DNA of 64,000 nucleotides from assembly GCA_964030785.1 (NCBI GenBank), contig OZ034972.1, positions 50,414,538 to 50,478,537 on the forward strand, written 5' to 3'. This DNA is from Siderastrea siderea (Eukaryota > Cnidaria > Anthozoa > Scleractinia > Rhizangiidae). The position numbers were made by a program, and so were the translations under genes. Position 1 is the first letter of the stretch, and each line of letters opens with the position of its first letter. Of this stretch, positions 1 to 10,900 are shown one piece after another. The notes beneath the pieces were generated by a model that did not search any database, was not told the origin of the DNA, and was given only the letters and a program-made list of their open reading frames with translations.

Positions 1-124
1 TACTTTGCACTTTCTCCAGCTTGTTTAGTTTGCTCAACATTTCAGTCTTCGCTGTGATGAGCACGTCCATCTTGGCAAGAATGTCGTCCAATTTATGCGA
101 ATAATCGGCAGAATCACTCGTCAT
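1..124 (-). CDS. Start of a coiled-coil ORF, cut by the window edge (possible LINE ORF1)
   Basis: Read on the minus strand, an open frame starts with ATG at position 124 and runs off the left edge after 41 codons. After about ten residues it is a run of Leu/Ile/Met heptads mixed with Lys, Asp and Glu (about residues 11-40), which predicts a coiled coil. ORF1 proteins of non-LTR retrotransposons often begin this way, and the ORF lies inside what should be an intron of the polymerase gene on the other strand. The retrotransposon assignment is inference; it could equally be a small host coiled-coil protein. There is no second domain in view to decide. Confidence 0.35.
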   Translation of the reverse strand, partial: MTSDSADYSHKLDDILAKMDVLITAKTEMLSKLNKLEKVQS

Positions 125-534
125 TTCGTTTTTTCGAGCTTGGTACCTCGCTACTATACTCATAAATGAATTTACTTCAAAAAAAAGACTAAAACATTTG
201 AAATTGATTGCTGGAAATAAGCAGAAATGGCACAGCTCGGAGAAGCCTTCTTACCCATGTGGAGTCATGCGCACTCTCCCCTCTCAAGTAAATGTTAAGG
301 TAAATGCGAGCATGACATATTCATTATGTTCCACCTGGAGGTCTTGTTAACTAGGTGAGGTTGTATCAGTAAGTTTGCTTGTTTCTGTCGATTCACAAGG
401 TTTTTTGTGGAGGCCAGGGTGGCTCTATTAGTTTGAAAATGTACTTGCACTAAAGGCAATTATTTAGTGTTTCAGGCTCAATATTTGTAATGCCTTAATT
501 GGATGTTGACTCTATTCTTGTTATTTTCCTTTAG

Positions 535-3500
535 GGTTACATGCATCACAAGGATTTGATGGTTGGTCGCAATCAACACTTTGATGGCAGCCAAAAGTAG
601 GTTATGTTGTATGTTATTGGTTTGGGAATATGTTTCAGTTGATCACCATATTCGCTGTCCTGGTGAACAGAATTTCAATGTGGCGGCAGTTCCTATATAC
701 ACTATAATACTTTAGGGGAGTTTGTAGAGGAGGCTGGTGGAGTGGTAGTGCTTGCCTCCTATCAATGTGTCCCAGATTTGAATCCCAATTAACCTCATTC
801 CCAGAGTCTCTCCTCTTCCTGTCCCCTGAGGAGAGACCCTGGGAATGAGGTTGAATCCCAGACTCATGATGTGGGTGTGGCTCATTGTCGGTCCTTGCCT
901 TGCTACAAAAGTTTAAGTTGCACCCGAACCTCAGGAAGCCCACATGAGCTTAACCTAGTTTCTGTAGCATGAAGCAACTAAAGGTATTATAACTATTACT
1001 ACTCCCCCCTAGATGTGATGCTAGTCAGCATTTTTTGCAGCACCCATTTACAAACCTGAGTAGAGAGAGACAATGTGGAGCAAAGTTTCTTGTCTAAGGA
1101 AATGACATGATGGCAAGGATCAGACTTTGAACCACCAACCTTTAGATCTGAAATGCAGCATGCTAATAATGGCACCAAGCCACATTCTTTTTCCCTGGGG
1201 GGGGGGGGGGGGCTCCCATATATAAATATATAAGCTATATGGGTATCTGCCACTGTGAAGGGTATGGTTTTAAGTAGTTTACAGTGGGATAAGGTATAGA
1301 AATCAGAGAGTCTTTGTTTAGAATAGGGTAGCATTTGCCGGGAAACTGATAAGTGGTGTGAAGAAATTAGACTAGCAAGGGAACTGACATGGGAATTAAC
1401 CCTCAGCAAATCTGGGATAGATTAGGAATTTGTGGTGTCCAGTCTAGAAATTATAGGGGTGCACAGCGGCACCCCCCTCCCCCCCCCCCCCAAAAAAAAA
1501 ATAAAAACAAAACAAAATTGACAGAGCATCTTCACCCAACGGGGTTTCTGGGTTCTCTTAGAGCACATACATGAAAACCACTGATGAATGACATGGTTTA
1601 GTAAATATCATCAATTTATTTTTACTTGAAGAAAATTATCTTTTCCTCAGACAGGGAGCAGGCCACATGGATAACCTTGATCATTGCTTTTGTATGTTCC
1701 AAGTACCAACAACAAAAATATCAACAGAAAAGGATCTGCCAATGTCTACAACAGAGAAGACAGGAGGGAGGGGAGGGGCAGTGAGGAGAGTAGACCTGAT
1801 TGTGACTCCTCCCAGACAATTCCCGTTTGCTCTGTTAGGATGGACAGGCTCTAAGGTACCCTCACACTAGCACAAAATTAATAAAGTGGTTAATTTTTAA
1901 TTTTCTAACCATTCGTTTCCTCTAAATCCAGTGTAAATCATGAGTGGTCTCCTATGCTGAGGTTGATCAGTTTGATCGTAGTGGGCCACAGGCAGCCCAC
2001 TGAGCACAGGCAGCTCACTGAGCTGACACTGCTGGAGTTCAACCTGGTTTCTCTAGCGTAGTACGTTTAGGAGCATTGCTACTCCCCCTCCCCCTGAATA
2101 GGATCCTAGCCTATCGCAGGGTTCCCCTTAACGTTTTCCTCTCAGTTTGCGGATACCCATTCATACACCTGGGTGGAGAGAGACGATGTTGAGCAAAGTT
2201 TCAACACATCAGGAAGCAACACATGGGGAGAGATCAGGCTTGAACCACCAACCTTTTAAACTGGATGCACTGGGAAACTGTCAGTGTCTAGATTCGGTTT
2301 TCTAGGGGTGTGTTCGATTTGACAAAAAATTCTGGTTAAATTAAAAAACAAATTGGTGGCAAATGGGACAAAATTTTCTGGACAACTGCACTTATCAGAA
2401 AAGGGAGCTCAGTGAATGGCTTAAGTGACTATGGGCAAGTACAGTTGAAGCTCTCGTAAGCAATCACCTCGGGAATTCAGAAACGTGGCCATAACTAGAG
2501 CTGGTCGCTTACGAGAATGGACTCTCGTAAGCGACCAAGTGATAAAACATTACAGGATGGCCACTTACGAGAGCTTCTGGCAGAAAGCTTGCCATTTAAT
2601 GATGTTTACTAATATTATAATGGTATAAGAAATATTATAATGTTAAATATTTCTTTAAATTGCCTATCACAGAAGAGTTTCACATTTGTGCAAGTCAATG
2701 AATCAAAAGAAGAAGAATGCTTTTATCAAAGTGACAAATGACTGAGTGGTCACTTTTGGTAATTCACAAAAGTGGTGGCAGCCGCTTTCGAGAGCTTTTA
2801 ATTACAAAGTTTTTAAAAGTGACAATTCAAATGGAGCTTCACAGTGCCGGTCATAATCAGAGCTGATCGCTTATGAGAGTGGTTCAAAGAGAGCTTTGAC
2901 TGTAGTTGCTCATTCTCAATTTCCAGCAGTGTGGCCTAATTCATTGAAAATTTCTTGTCGGAAATGTTAGCGTTTTCTAGTGAAAAGGTTGATTTCAGTA
3001 GTTTGGGTTTTGTCTGTTTGTTTTTTTTTTTGTTTGGCCAAAATTGAAAAGTATTAGTAATGTTGTCATGCTAGAGCATACCTCCCCCAAATCACACTAC
3101 ATGGTGTGCTGATTGCACAGAGAAAATGATACCTGCTCCACAAAATGCACTCCTTATTTGGAACTAGGCGGGTTTTTACTATGCGTGGTTTTCATCTGTT
3201 TTGGGTAATGATGGTAAAATTTGATGCATTTATTTTCTCTTCACCAGCAATTTAACCGTTCAATGAGAGACTATGGATGGAAGGTATTGAAAATCAAATT
3301 ATCAAATCATGGAATGTGGGATCACAACCACATGGTAAGTGTGAGTTTTGTATTTCTTAACAATTCAAATTGTTCCATAACACCTAGTATTTTTAAAAGT
3401 TCTACATCAGATTTTCATGTTTTGTTGTACACAAAGAAATTCCATCAGAACCACAATTTTGATTGCTGGATGCCTAGTCACAAAATAAGATTTAATAATT

Positions 3501-3863
3501 ATTGTACGCTTAATCTCCAAACTATGTATTCTATTTTGCTTTTTAGAAACTTTTTGTCCAACTTAGTTGAATTTGGTGGCACCTGGCAATATATAACAAG
3601 GAAATTAGGGAAGTGCAACTTCAATATTTTATCAAGATACTGTGCCAAAATAAACTTGAAAGTTTATTTTCATGGCCCTTAATCGTCCGACCCCTTTTCA
3701 TAGACAGAGCCATATCCAGGCCTTTACTGTTGTATCAAAGACAGTTAGTGTGATTTCATTGATTTCTTTGCAGCCACCTCATCAAATAGAAGCAAGATCT
3801 GAACAAGAGATATTTGCAGCACTGAAACTTGAATACAGAGAACCAGAAGAAAGAAATGCATAG
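535..3863 (+). CDS. POLM: DNA polymerase mu / TdT-like (X family), last four coding exons
   Basis: Four exons join in phase: 535-596, 1651-1855, 3248-3334 and 3774-3863 (TAG stop). Each is flanked by AG and GT. Together they give the C-terminal part of the palm and the thumb of a family X polymerase. Exon 1651-1855 contains the strand with Arg-Val-Asp, whose Asp is the third catalytic metal ligand, followed by the Phe-Ala-Leu-Leu-Gly-Trp-Thr-Gly-Ser motif. Gly-Trp at this place is the mu/TdT signature; polymerases beta and lambda have Tyr-Phe. The last exon ends with the family's typical tail, Tyr-Arg-Glu-Pro-Glu-Glu-Arg-Asn-Ala. The family fills or extends ends during nuclear double-strand-break joining. 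The 5' exons (BRCT and 8-kDa domains, first two catalytic Asp) lie left of the window. Mu and TdT cannot be separated on this part alone. AATAAA signals follow at 3894 and 4014. Confidence 0.9.
791..852. repeat. Strong hairpin in a polymerase intron
   Basis: Two 25-base arms (791-815 and 828-852) are reverse complements with one mismatch, separated by 12 bases. The sequence just upstream (about 730-790) has a tRNA-like A-box/B-box look with a Gly/Ala-type body, so this may be the head of an old tRNA-derived SINE. That link is a guess. Confidence 0.5.
1000..1165. repeat. Dispersed repeat, copy 1 (SINE-like)
   Basis: The segment shares a diverged core with 2045-2265: a short C-rich start, a 'cccatt..acacctgggtggagagagac' type stretch, then 'gagcaaagttt', then 'gaaccaccaacc'. 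The same order of blocks in the same orientation, 1.05 kb apart, shows two copies of one family. The block with 'ggagagagac' is typical of invertebrate SINE-like repeats, an assignment made from memory of the motif and not from a search. Confidence 0.55.
1198..1212. repeat. Poly-G tract
   Basis: An uninterrupted G run of about 14 bases. Similar C/A tracts lie at 1477-1501, a 20-base G run near 20743-20761, and others inside TIR elements near 11250, 32970 and 34905. Confidence 0.8.
2045..2265. repeat. Dispersed repeat, copy 2 (SINE-like)
   Basis: Second copy of the family at 1000-1165, same strand, with a slightly longer central part. It lies in the same polymerase intron (1856-3247). Confidence 0.55.
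2442..2902. mobile_element. 461-bp MITE with TA target duplication
   Basis: The left end starts CAGTTGAAGCTCTCGTAAGC. The right end, read in reverse complement, starts CAGTCAAAGCTCTC, and subterminal copies of 'gagctggtcgcttacgagag' occur on both arms. TA flanks both ends (2440-2441 and 2903-2904), as in the Tc1/mariner group. It sits in a polymerase intron and has no coding capacity. Confidence 0.75.
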
Positions 3864-3893
3864 ATCCAGCACTCACTTTATTCATCAACTCAT

Positions 3894-3899
3894 AATAAA
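3894..3899 (+). terminator. Polyadenylation signal of the polymerase gene
   Basis: AATAAA 31 bases after the TAG stop; a second AATAAA at 4014-4019. Either could end the transcript. Confidence 0.6.
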
Positions 3900-4563
3900 A
3901 TGTTTTATATTAAATCATCTCGGTCCATTTTATCATAGCATTCCTCAAATTCTGCATGTTGTTTTAATTGTATATTATATTGCATTGTACTGGTTTCAAA
4001 TTAGTTCGACGTGAAATAAAGTTTTAAGTTTTTTCTTTTACGCTTTGCTGTAGTTCTTGGACTTTACATCGTGTGTCATGCATTTGACCATAGTGAGCAC
4101 GTCCCTGTCAAAAATGGATCCCCTGATCATATTTACTTCTGCCACAGTTGCAATTTTATGGAGCACTCTTGGAGTTCGTCATCATTAATTTTCATTTCAT
4201 GCATGCCATTTCAATGCCACGTCGTTGTTCAGGACTGACCCCAACAGGGGTGTCTACCCTTAATGCAGGTGCCACGGAGACCATTTTTCCCCCCTTAGAG
4301 TGGTAGGGCTAAAAAATCTGGCCAAGAGTTTGTGAAGCGCATATGCAAGATTAGACACGTTTTGTTACTTTCAAGTGGTAAAATTCAAACATATCTATGT
4401 CATCTGGAGCCCTAAATAATCAACCCGAGCAAAGAACCTCCCCCCTCCGCCATCCCTGTAATGTGCATTATGGAAAGTGTGTGTGGCACTCCCAAGATCA
4501 ACTAACATTTTTGTTTTGATAGCTGCTTTATTTCCACTTAGAGGTCATCCCTTTTTTATCCAG

Positions 4564-5039
4564 TTTACTGAGTTATATTTGGTGGCACTTGGCAATATAA
4601 CAAGGAAGTTAGGGAAGTGCAATTTCAATATTTTATCAGGAGACCATGCCTTTAAACAACTTAAGGTTATTTTCACGTTCCTGGCCTCAGTCTTCCAGGG
4701 ACTTTTCAAAGACAGGGTAATATCCAGGCCTGTAGGCTGTCATATCATAAACATTGTCTAAACATGAATTTATTGATTTCTTTGCAGTCTCCTTGTCAAA
4801 TAGAACCAAGATTTAAACCAAAGATATTTGCCACACTGAAACTTGACTACAGAGAATCAGAAGAACGAAATGCACAGCAAACCCAGCACTCACTTTATTC
4901 AATAAAACTCATAATTGCAATAAAATACGAAATATTTTATATAAATCATCTTCATTTAATCCATAGCATTCCTCAAATGTTGTATATTATAGTTATAAAT
5001 TATATAGTATTATACACATTTAAGTATAATGCCATGTAG
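4564..5039 (+). pseudogene. Decayed tandem copy of the polymerase terminal exon
   Basis: About 3550-4000 is repeated at about 4565-5000. Both copies carry the same intronic block ('ggcaatat..aacaaggaa.ttagggaagtgcaa') followed by a TTTGCAG acceptor and the terminal exon. In the second copy the exon opens at 4788 in the same phase and keeps the Tyr-Arg-Glu-x-Glu-Glu-Arg-Asn-Ala end. However, the stop TAG has become CAG, so the frame reads on for another 40 or so codons to 5037-5039. Several conserved positions are lost, including the acidic pair before Ile-Phe. It could be skipped, or used as an alternative last exon with a longer tail. Confidence 0.75.
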
Positions 5040-5049
5040 AAAAGAGTTT

Positions 5050-7500
5050 AAAAGTATACGTAGCTTGCTATTCAGTCACCATTCTAATTTCTCTTTGTTA
5101 AATAACATTAAGTCTCCTGAGATCAAAGTAATCAAAATCAACTTCATTTAATTTTCACCTATTCAAGTTTGATGTTTTTGCATTTTTTGATTAACAAGTG
5201 AAGAATACCAAACCATAATATTATATAACTTTCACATTTTCTCAAAACATGATGGGCATTTGGTAACAAGAAAGTACAGTAAAAAACACGAACCAGATGC
5301 AAGTGCTTTCTACAATTCTCCGCTACTCTCAAATGCCCAAAGAGTTTTTGCGCGATAAAACCAGATGATCATACCCCGCCGACTTATGATACGACTCCTG
5401 TTCAAACCACTTACAATAAAATTTAATTTTATGAGTTGGCATTCTTTATACTCTGATAAAGCATGGTTTTTTAGCAAATCAGAGCACGCAGTTACTTCCA
5501 GTCCATATTGTAAAAAGAAACAAGATATATTCCCGTCCTTGCTCTCTACAGTCCCTATCACAGTTAAAACCCAGGTATAAGGGCCCCAATTTTTCCAAGG
5601 CAAGCTAAAATGGTTCTCATATAATGGATGTCTAGTTAGAAATCACGCTGTTTAGGTTGTTAAATAGTTCTTATTTTTGACAGGGAAAATCAAATACTGC
5701 TTGTGCTGGCCATAAAAGTAATTTAATGCAGATCATGTATTCCTTTACTCTAATTTACAAACCACAACATTCAGAGCTCTTCAAGCCTAATTCTTGACAA
5801 ATTAGTTCCTAGGTAAGAGAAACTATCATAGAAGTTATAGTACGACTGTGTATGTATTAAATCAGTCTAGACTTGTAAGCAATCAGATGAATAATTTTTA
5901 TACCACATGTTGTGATTATGGGTCGCCAAAGAACATCTTGGTCTAAGTCTGTGTTCTCTAAATTTAACCTCTTTTTTTTTTTCAAATAAGTGGTCCAGGG
6001 GTTATATAATTTGCAAAATTTTAGACTGCAGCTTCTCAGTCCACAGTTTCTTATACATGGGTTTTTACTGTACACGACCTACTACTTCAAAACACTTTGA
6101 GAAGGATGTCCGACTTGCAGAGTGATGGCGCTGCTCTTAAAAAGAACACGCATTGATTCCAACAACAACCTGCATCTTAGAAAACAAAAATCTATTCATG
6201 ACCTAACCAAAATTCGCAAAACTTATTAAGTGACTCACTTGATCATGAAAATGACTCCTGCTCAGGTCAGTTATTAACAACAGTCCCAACCAGGCAATAT
6301 CACCTGTGAGAAACTACTGATACTGTTGGGTTCAGACCAGGTACTGTCATGGGATTACCCTTGGCCAGACAATCACATTAGACAGACTACTGACACCGAT
6401 GGGCTCTAACCACGTCATCCTTCTCAAATATGCTGGCTGCCGGCAACTTTACCACCTACAATTGATTATTTTATTGGCTGCTTACACACTATACTTTACA
6501 ATGACCTCTAGTAAGCACAGGTTACCCAACCTTACTACCAGCTGCTAGCATTATGTTGCCTTCTACTACAAAACATTTTCAGAGAGCTCTATACTGTAAC
6601 ATCAAAAGCTGCTATTTAATTAATACATAGACTTGTTTTCGAATGAGTGTTGTAAAGCCAAATTAAAACCAAAGTAATTTATTATTCTGGCCACTCCAAA
6701 CAGATGCAAACGACAAATGAACCAATCAGAACTTGGAGCAAATAATGTAACAGGCGACAAAGCACAGGATAACACGTTTAAGTAAGTCACGGTTGGTTTT
6801 GGTTTTTTGCTTCTGATTGGTTGAAAAAATGGTGCCTGTTGATTTACATTGCACAGTAGAGTGAATTCGTATAACCCGTTTCTTATATGCTAATGAGGCA
6901 CATAATAGTCCAATGACCGGTTTGGGTACGCACGAGCGATTCACGATTGAAATGCACATGTGTTCAGCATACGCCAAAGAAAATAAGCATTTTAAAACAG
7001 ATATGGCTGCAGAAAAATAATACTTGGTACACTAGGTTTCAAGTTGTCATTCCAAAAAGGATGCTACAAACTCCACAAGGCAGCTCGCTATACATGTACC
7101 TGTGTCACACGACTTTCGACATTTGGAACATGCAACAGTGAACTAAATTTCAGTTCAACGCTTCTCTTTCGTAACCCACGTGCACAGCCCTGCGTTAAAT
7201 TAAAAAGCTGACTTTCTGACGCCTGTGGCAGAGAAACACTCGTGCCGGTACTTTCTCACGCTGGTATGCAAACAGTGGAAGAAAAGAATAGCTCATTTTA
7301 AGGCTTGTTATTTTCAAATGTTCACGATTAGGAATTTGAAGCAATGGTTTCAGTTGTGTGTACTCAGTTTTTTAATTGTTCTTCTCATTAGCATTTAGTG
7401 ATTCTCATTAGCATATAAGAAATGGGTTATACAAATTGACTCTAGTAATGCAAAACGAAAGCAAAGAGAGACTCGTATTACTTTCGACACTCAAAATGAA
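5050..7500. other. Long stretch between the two converging genes, no gene seen
   Basis: I see no coding exon with convincing splice sites here. The part near 6775-6850 carries a 'ggttttggttttttgcttctgattggtt' type block that recurs near 39125-39170, so it is a dispersed repeat. Open frames in the region are short and of unremarkable composition. Confidence 0.5.
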
Positions 7501-7530
7501 ATGAAAACCACTCTAGCTTAATTAATAATT

Positions 7531-7902
7531 CATGGTAAAACCAATACAAATTCTGTAACTTCAATTAAGTTACTGTAAACAACTACATAACACATTAAAA
7601 ATATATATTGTTAAAAATGAATTATTGTCACAATAAATTAGTCATAAAATTATTTTTCGTTTCTCTTCCGAGCAAGCATTACAATTTTTCAGACCACGAA
7701 AAATTTTAAATGGTAAAACCAATACAAATACTATCTGTAACTTAATTATTAATAAGTTACTGTAAACAAATGCATAACACATTAAAAACTATAATTATTG
7801 TTAAAAATGAATTATTGTCCCAATAACTTAGTCATAAGGTAATATTATTTTTTGTTTCTCTTCTAAGCAAGCATTACAATGTTTCAGACCACAAAAAAAT
7901 TG
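7531..7902. repeat. Tandem duplication, two units of about 180-190 bp
   Basis: The unit begins 'atggtaaaaccaatacaaat' and contains 'gaattattgtc.caataa.ttagtcata' and 'gcaagcattacaat..ttcagaccac'. The first copy is 7531-7709 and the second 7710-7902, with scattered small indels. It lies just downstream of the nicotinamidase gene's last exon. Confidence 0.85.
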
Positions 7903-7925
7903 TTTGTTAAAATAACCTGTGCAAT

Positions 7926-10900
7926 TCATTGTTGCTCCTTGTCTCTTATGGCATCCTCCACCTGTGATGGACAAAAATAAAGTCAACATGTTAAATCAGT
8001 GTAGTGATGCAGTCAAACAGGGTTAATTTTTTAACTTTCAGAACAATTATTCCTGAAAACCTTGTGACTCTCCAAAAAAAAATTATGCAAAATTTGCCAG
8101 GTAGATGCCACTTCCTGGCTCAATTTTGTTTGAGAAGAAGAAAGCAAAACCTCTGGAACTGGGTATTTCTTCCTTTAATAACCTGAGTAATCACTGACAA
8201 TTTTCTTTTATCTTGAGGGTAATAATAATATCTAAAATGTAATGTAATGCGCACTGTCATCTAATAAATGTATTTAAAAAATTACTCAAAAAAAAAAATT
8301 CATAGATTTCCTCAGCATATTTATTTGGTTATAGAGAAGAGGAGACACATTTGTATGACACTAATGTTTCAAAATAATGCGTGAACATTCAAAAGAACGT
8401 TTTCAAGCCGAACTTTCATGTGTTTCAGTTTGTTTTTCAGTATTTTACAAAATGAAAATATTAAGAATTACTGTAATGTTCCAAAAGTAATGACCCCCAC
8501 AACTAGCAACCAACCAAAAGCAGCAGTGAAATTTGTTGGCTGCTAATAAATCAACTAAATCCAAAAGTACCGAGGATCATTACTTTTGGAAAGCCCATGA
8601 TTAAAGGTGGGTTAGATAACTTTTTGAGAAAGGTCTGTTGATGTGCCTTTATTTCACTTGTGATTGTAATTTTACATCATCAATCATAAATTATGTCGGC
8701 AACCAATAAACTGTGAAAAACAGAAAACAACAAAGTGGATCTAATCAACCAATCACAGCACACAAGTGACTTACATGTAATTGTATCAAACTACCTTTAG
8801 TTATCCTCTAAGTCTCTGCCTTTTTCTCTAAATGATGGATGGCAGTGAAAAGTGCAATTATATCATTAATATGGATAATGTTCCCACCTTATTTGATTCC
8901 AACAAAATGATTCCATTCTTTGTAAATTCTTCCTTTGTTTCTGTAATCCCCTTCGGCGACACTCCTCTACACCCATCCACTATGACATACGTCCTGAAAC
9001 CTTGGTTGATGGCATCCATGGCTGTATGTTTGACGCACACATCGAGGGCTAAACCACATATGTAAACATCTGTCACTCCTTGCTTTAGGAGATCAACAAA
9101 TAGTGATGACTGCGTGCAGTCACCATTATCCCAAAATGCAGAATAGCTGTCCACAGTAGGATTTGTCCCCTTTTTGACTGCGATATTGACATCTGAAGGA
9201 GGCTGTCAGAAACAAAAACGTGCTCAGCTCAGTATCAAATGAACCTAGAACAGTTGAATTTCCAAGAAAATATGAGTACAGTACGTCTACATTCAAACCT
9301 AATAATTCACTTGAATGACATTCCATACCAGCTTCTCGCACTTTGAGAAAGAAAGAATCCTCCAAATTATATTTTTGTTGAAGTCTCCATTTATTAAGCC
9401 CTCTACTGGGATACAGTTTGGCTCAATTTTCTAAGACGACAGCCGTTTATATCAGTTTCTTTTGGAACGAAACCTGTGAGGGCAAGTTGTACTCTAAGCT
9501 AGGCAGCCATTTAACATACAACACCAATGCAACTTGGGCAAATCCCTGAGTGCTTACAAGAGACCGGTACATGTGTATAGTAAGTCCCAATGATTACATA
9601 GGACTGTACAAACTCAGACTACATGTACCATGAGTTCAGTTTGGTTCCCATACAAATAATTTTTCTTGATTACATGTGACCAGTCCAAAAATCCATTTGG
9701 TACGTCTCCTTCTGTGATTACATGGGAAAATAACAGTACTGATCTGATCTCAAACCCTAAAACTCATTTGGGGCAGTTCATGCCTGCCAGTTGGAGTTCA
9801 TATAAGTCTCACACTATGTCAATTCATTAGACACTTTTCATACCAGTCTTGTGTTAACACTCAGGCACTGGGTCAATTTGCTATTGGCCTGAGTCCCATC
9901 ACTTATTTCTAACATAAATAACTGTCTTCAGAAATTAAGAATTTGGATAAAAACAAAATTGGGTGGTTCCAGAAAATATCCATACCCATACCACGGGCGG
10001 CATCTCGGAATTCCGAAGGGGAGGGGGGGTTACGTCGACTGGAATTCCGAGGACATGGGGGGGTTCATTGGACTGGAATTCCGAAGGCATCGGGGGATTT
10101 TCAGGAGAGTAACTTCCAGTTTGGTGTAGTTAAGTCTCTTCAAGAAAAACTCGTCAGAAACGACTTATCTAAGGACGACGATTCACTCATAAACACGAGA
10201 CACGTTCAACTCAATCAACATGCCAGAGACACATTTCAATGGTCATGGTCAATGAAAAGTTTATGCTAACGTGACGGCTGAAAGCTGTTCACTTGCCATC
10301 GGTCACAAAAGCGATCGTTGGCTTTTCTTCGACTGTTTTGCTCGAATACAATACTGTAGATCCCAGCAAAGGGTTTTCAGCCCCTATATTAAAGCAGATA
10401 TCATCGAGACACGTGTGAAATTGTTGCATTACATACCATGCGACGTTCATTTAAAAGGTCAGATTTCACGCGTTATGCAAATTTGATGCGCTTTTGATCA
10501 GACTACATTCACTATTCTGTACAAATTCTTTTAAAGTTGTCGTTGACTTTGAATTTCAATGTGAGTTTCATTTACTATTTTAATTTTAATCGAAGGATAA
10601 AGTGCGGGGAAAAAGTTTGATTTGTTCTCGCGCAATTTGTTTGAGGCCGCAGTACAGTATGCAAATTGCGTTCACTGTGAACTAAACATAATTGCAGGAA
10701 AAAAGCTTGCTATTTTACTCTAATTCTTTTCCTAACATCATAACCTTAGATTTTTAGAATAGCTTGCATTCAACAGTTTCGCTTTTGACGGCAGGTTTGA
10801 GTCTGGCAAACGCAATTATGAATTTCCAATTTCAATGAAAATTTTAGCTTTGTTGTTAAAATTTTACGTCGCATTCGGCACGCAAATTATTCACGGCAAC

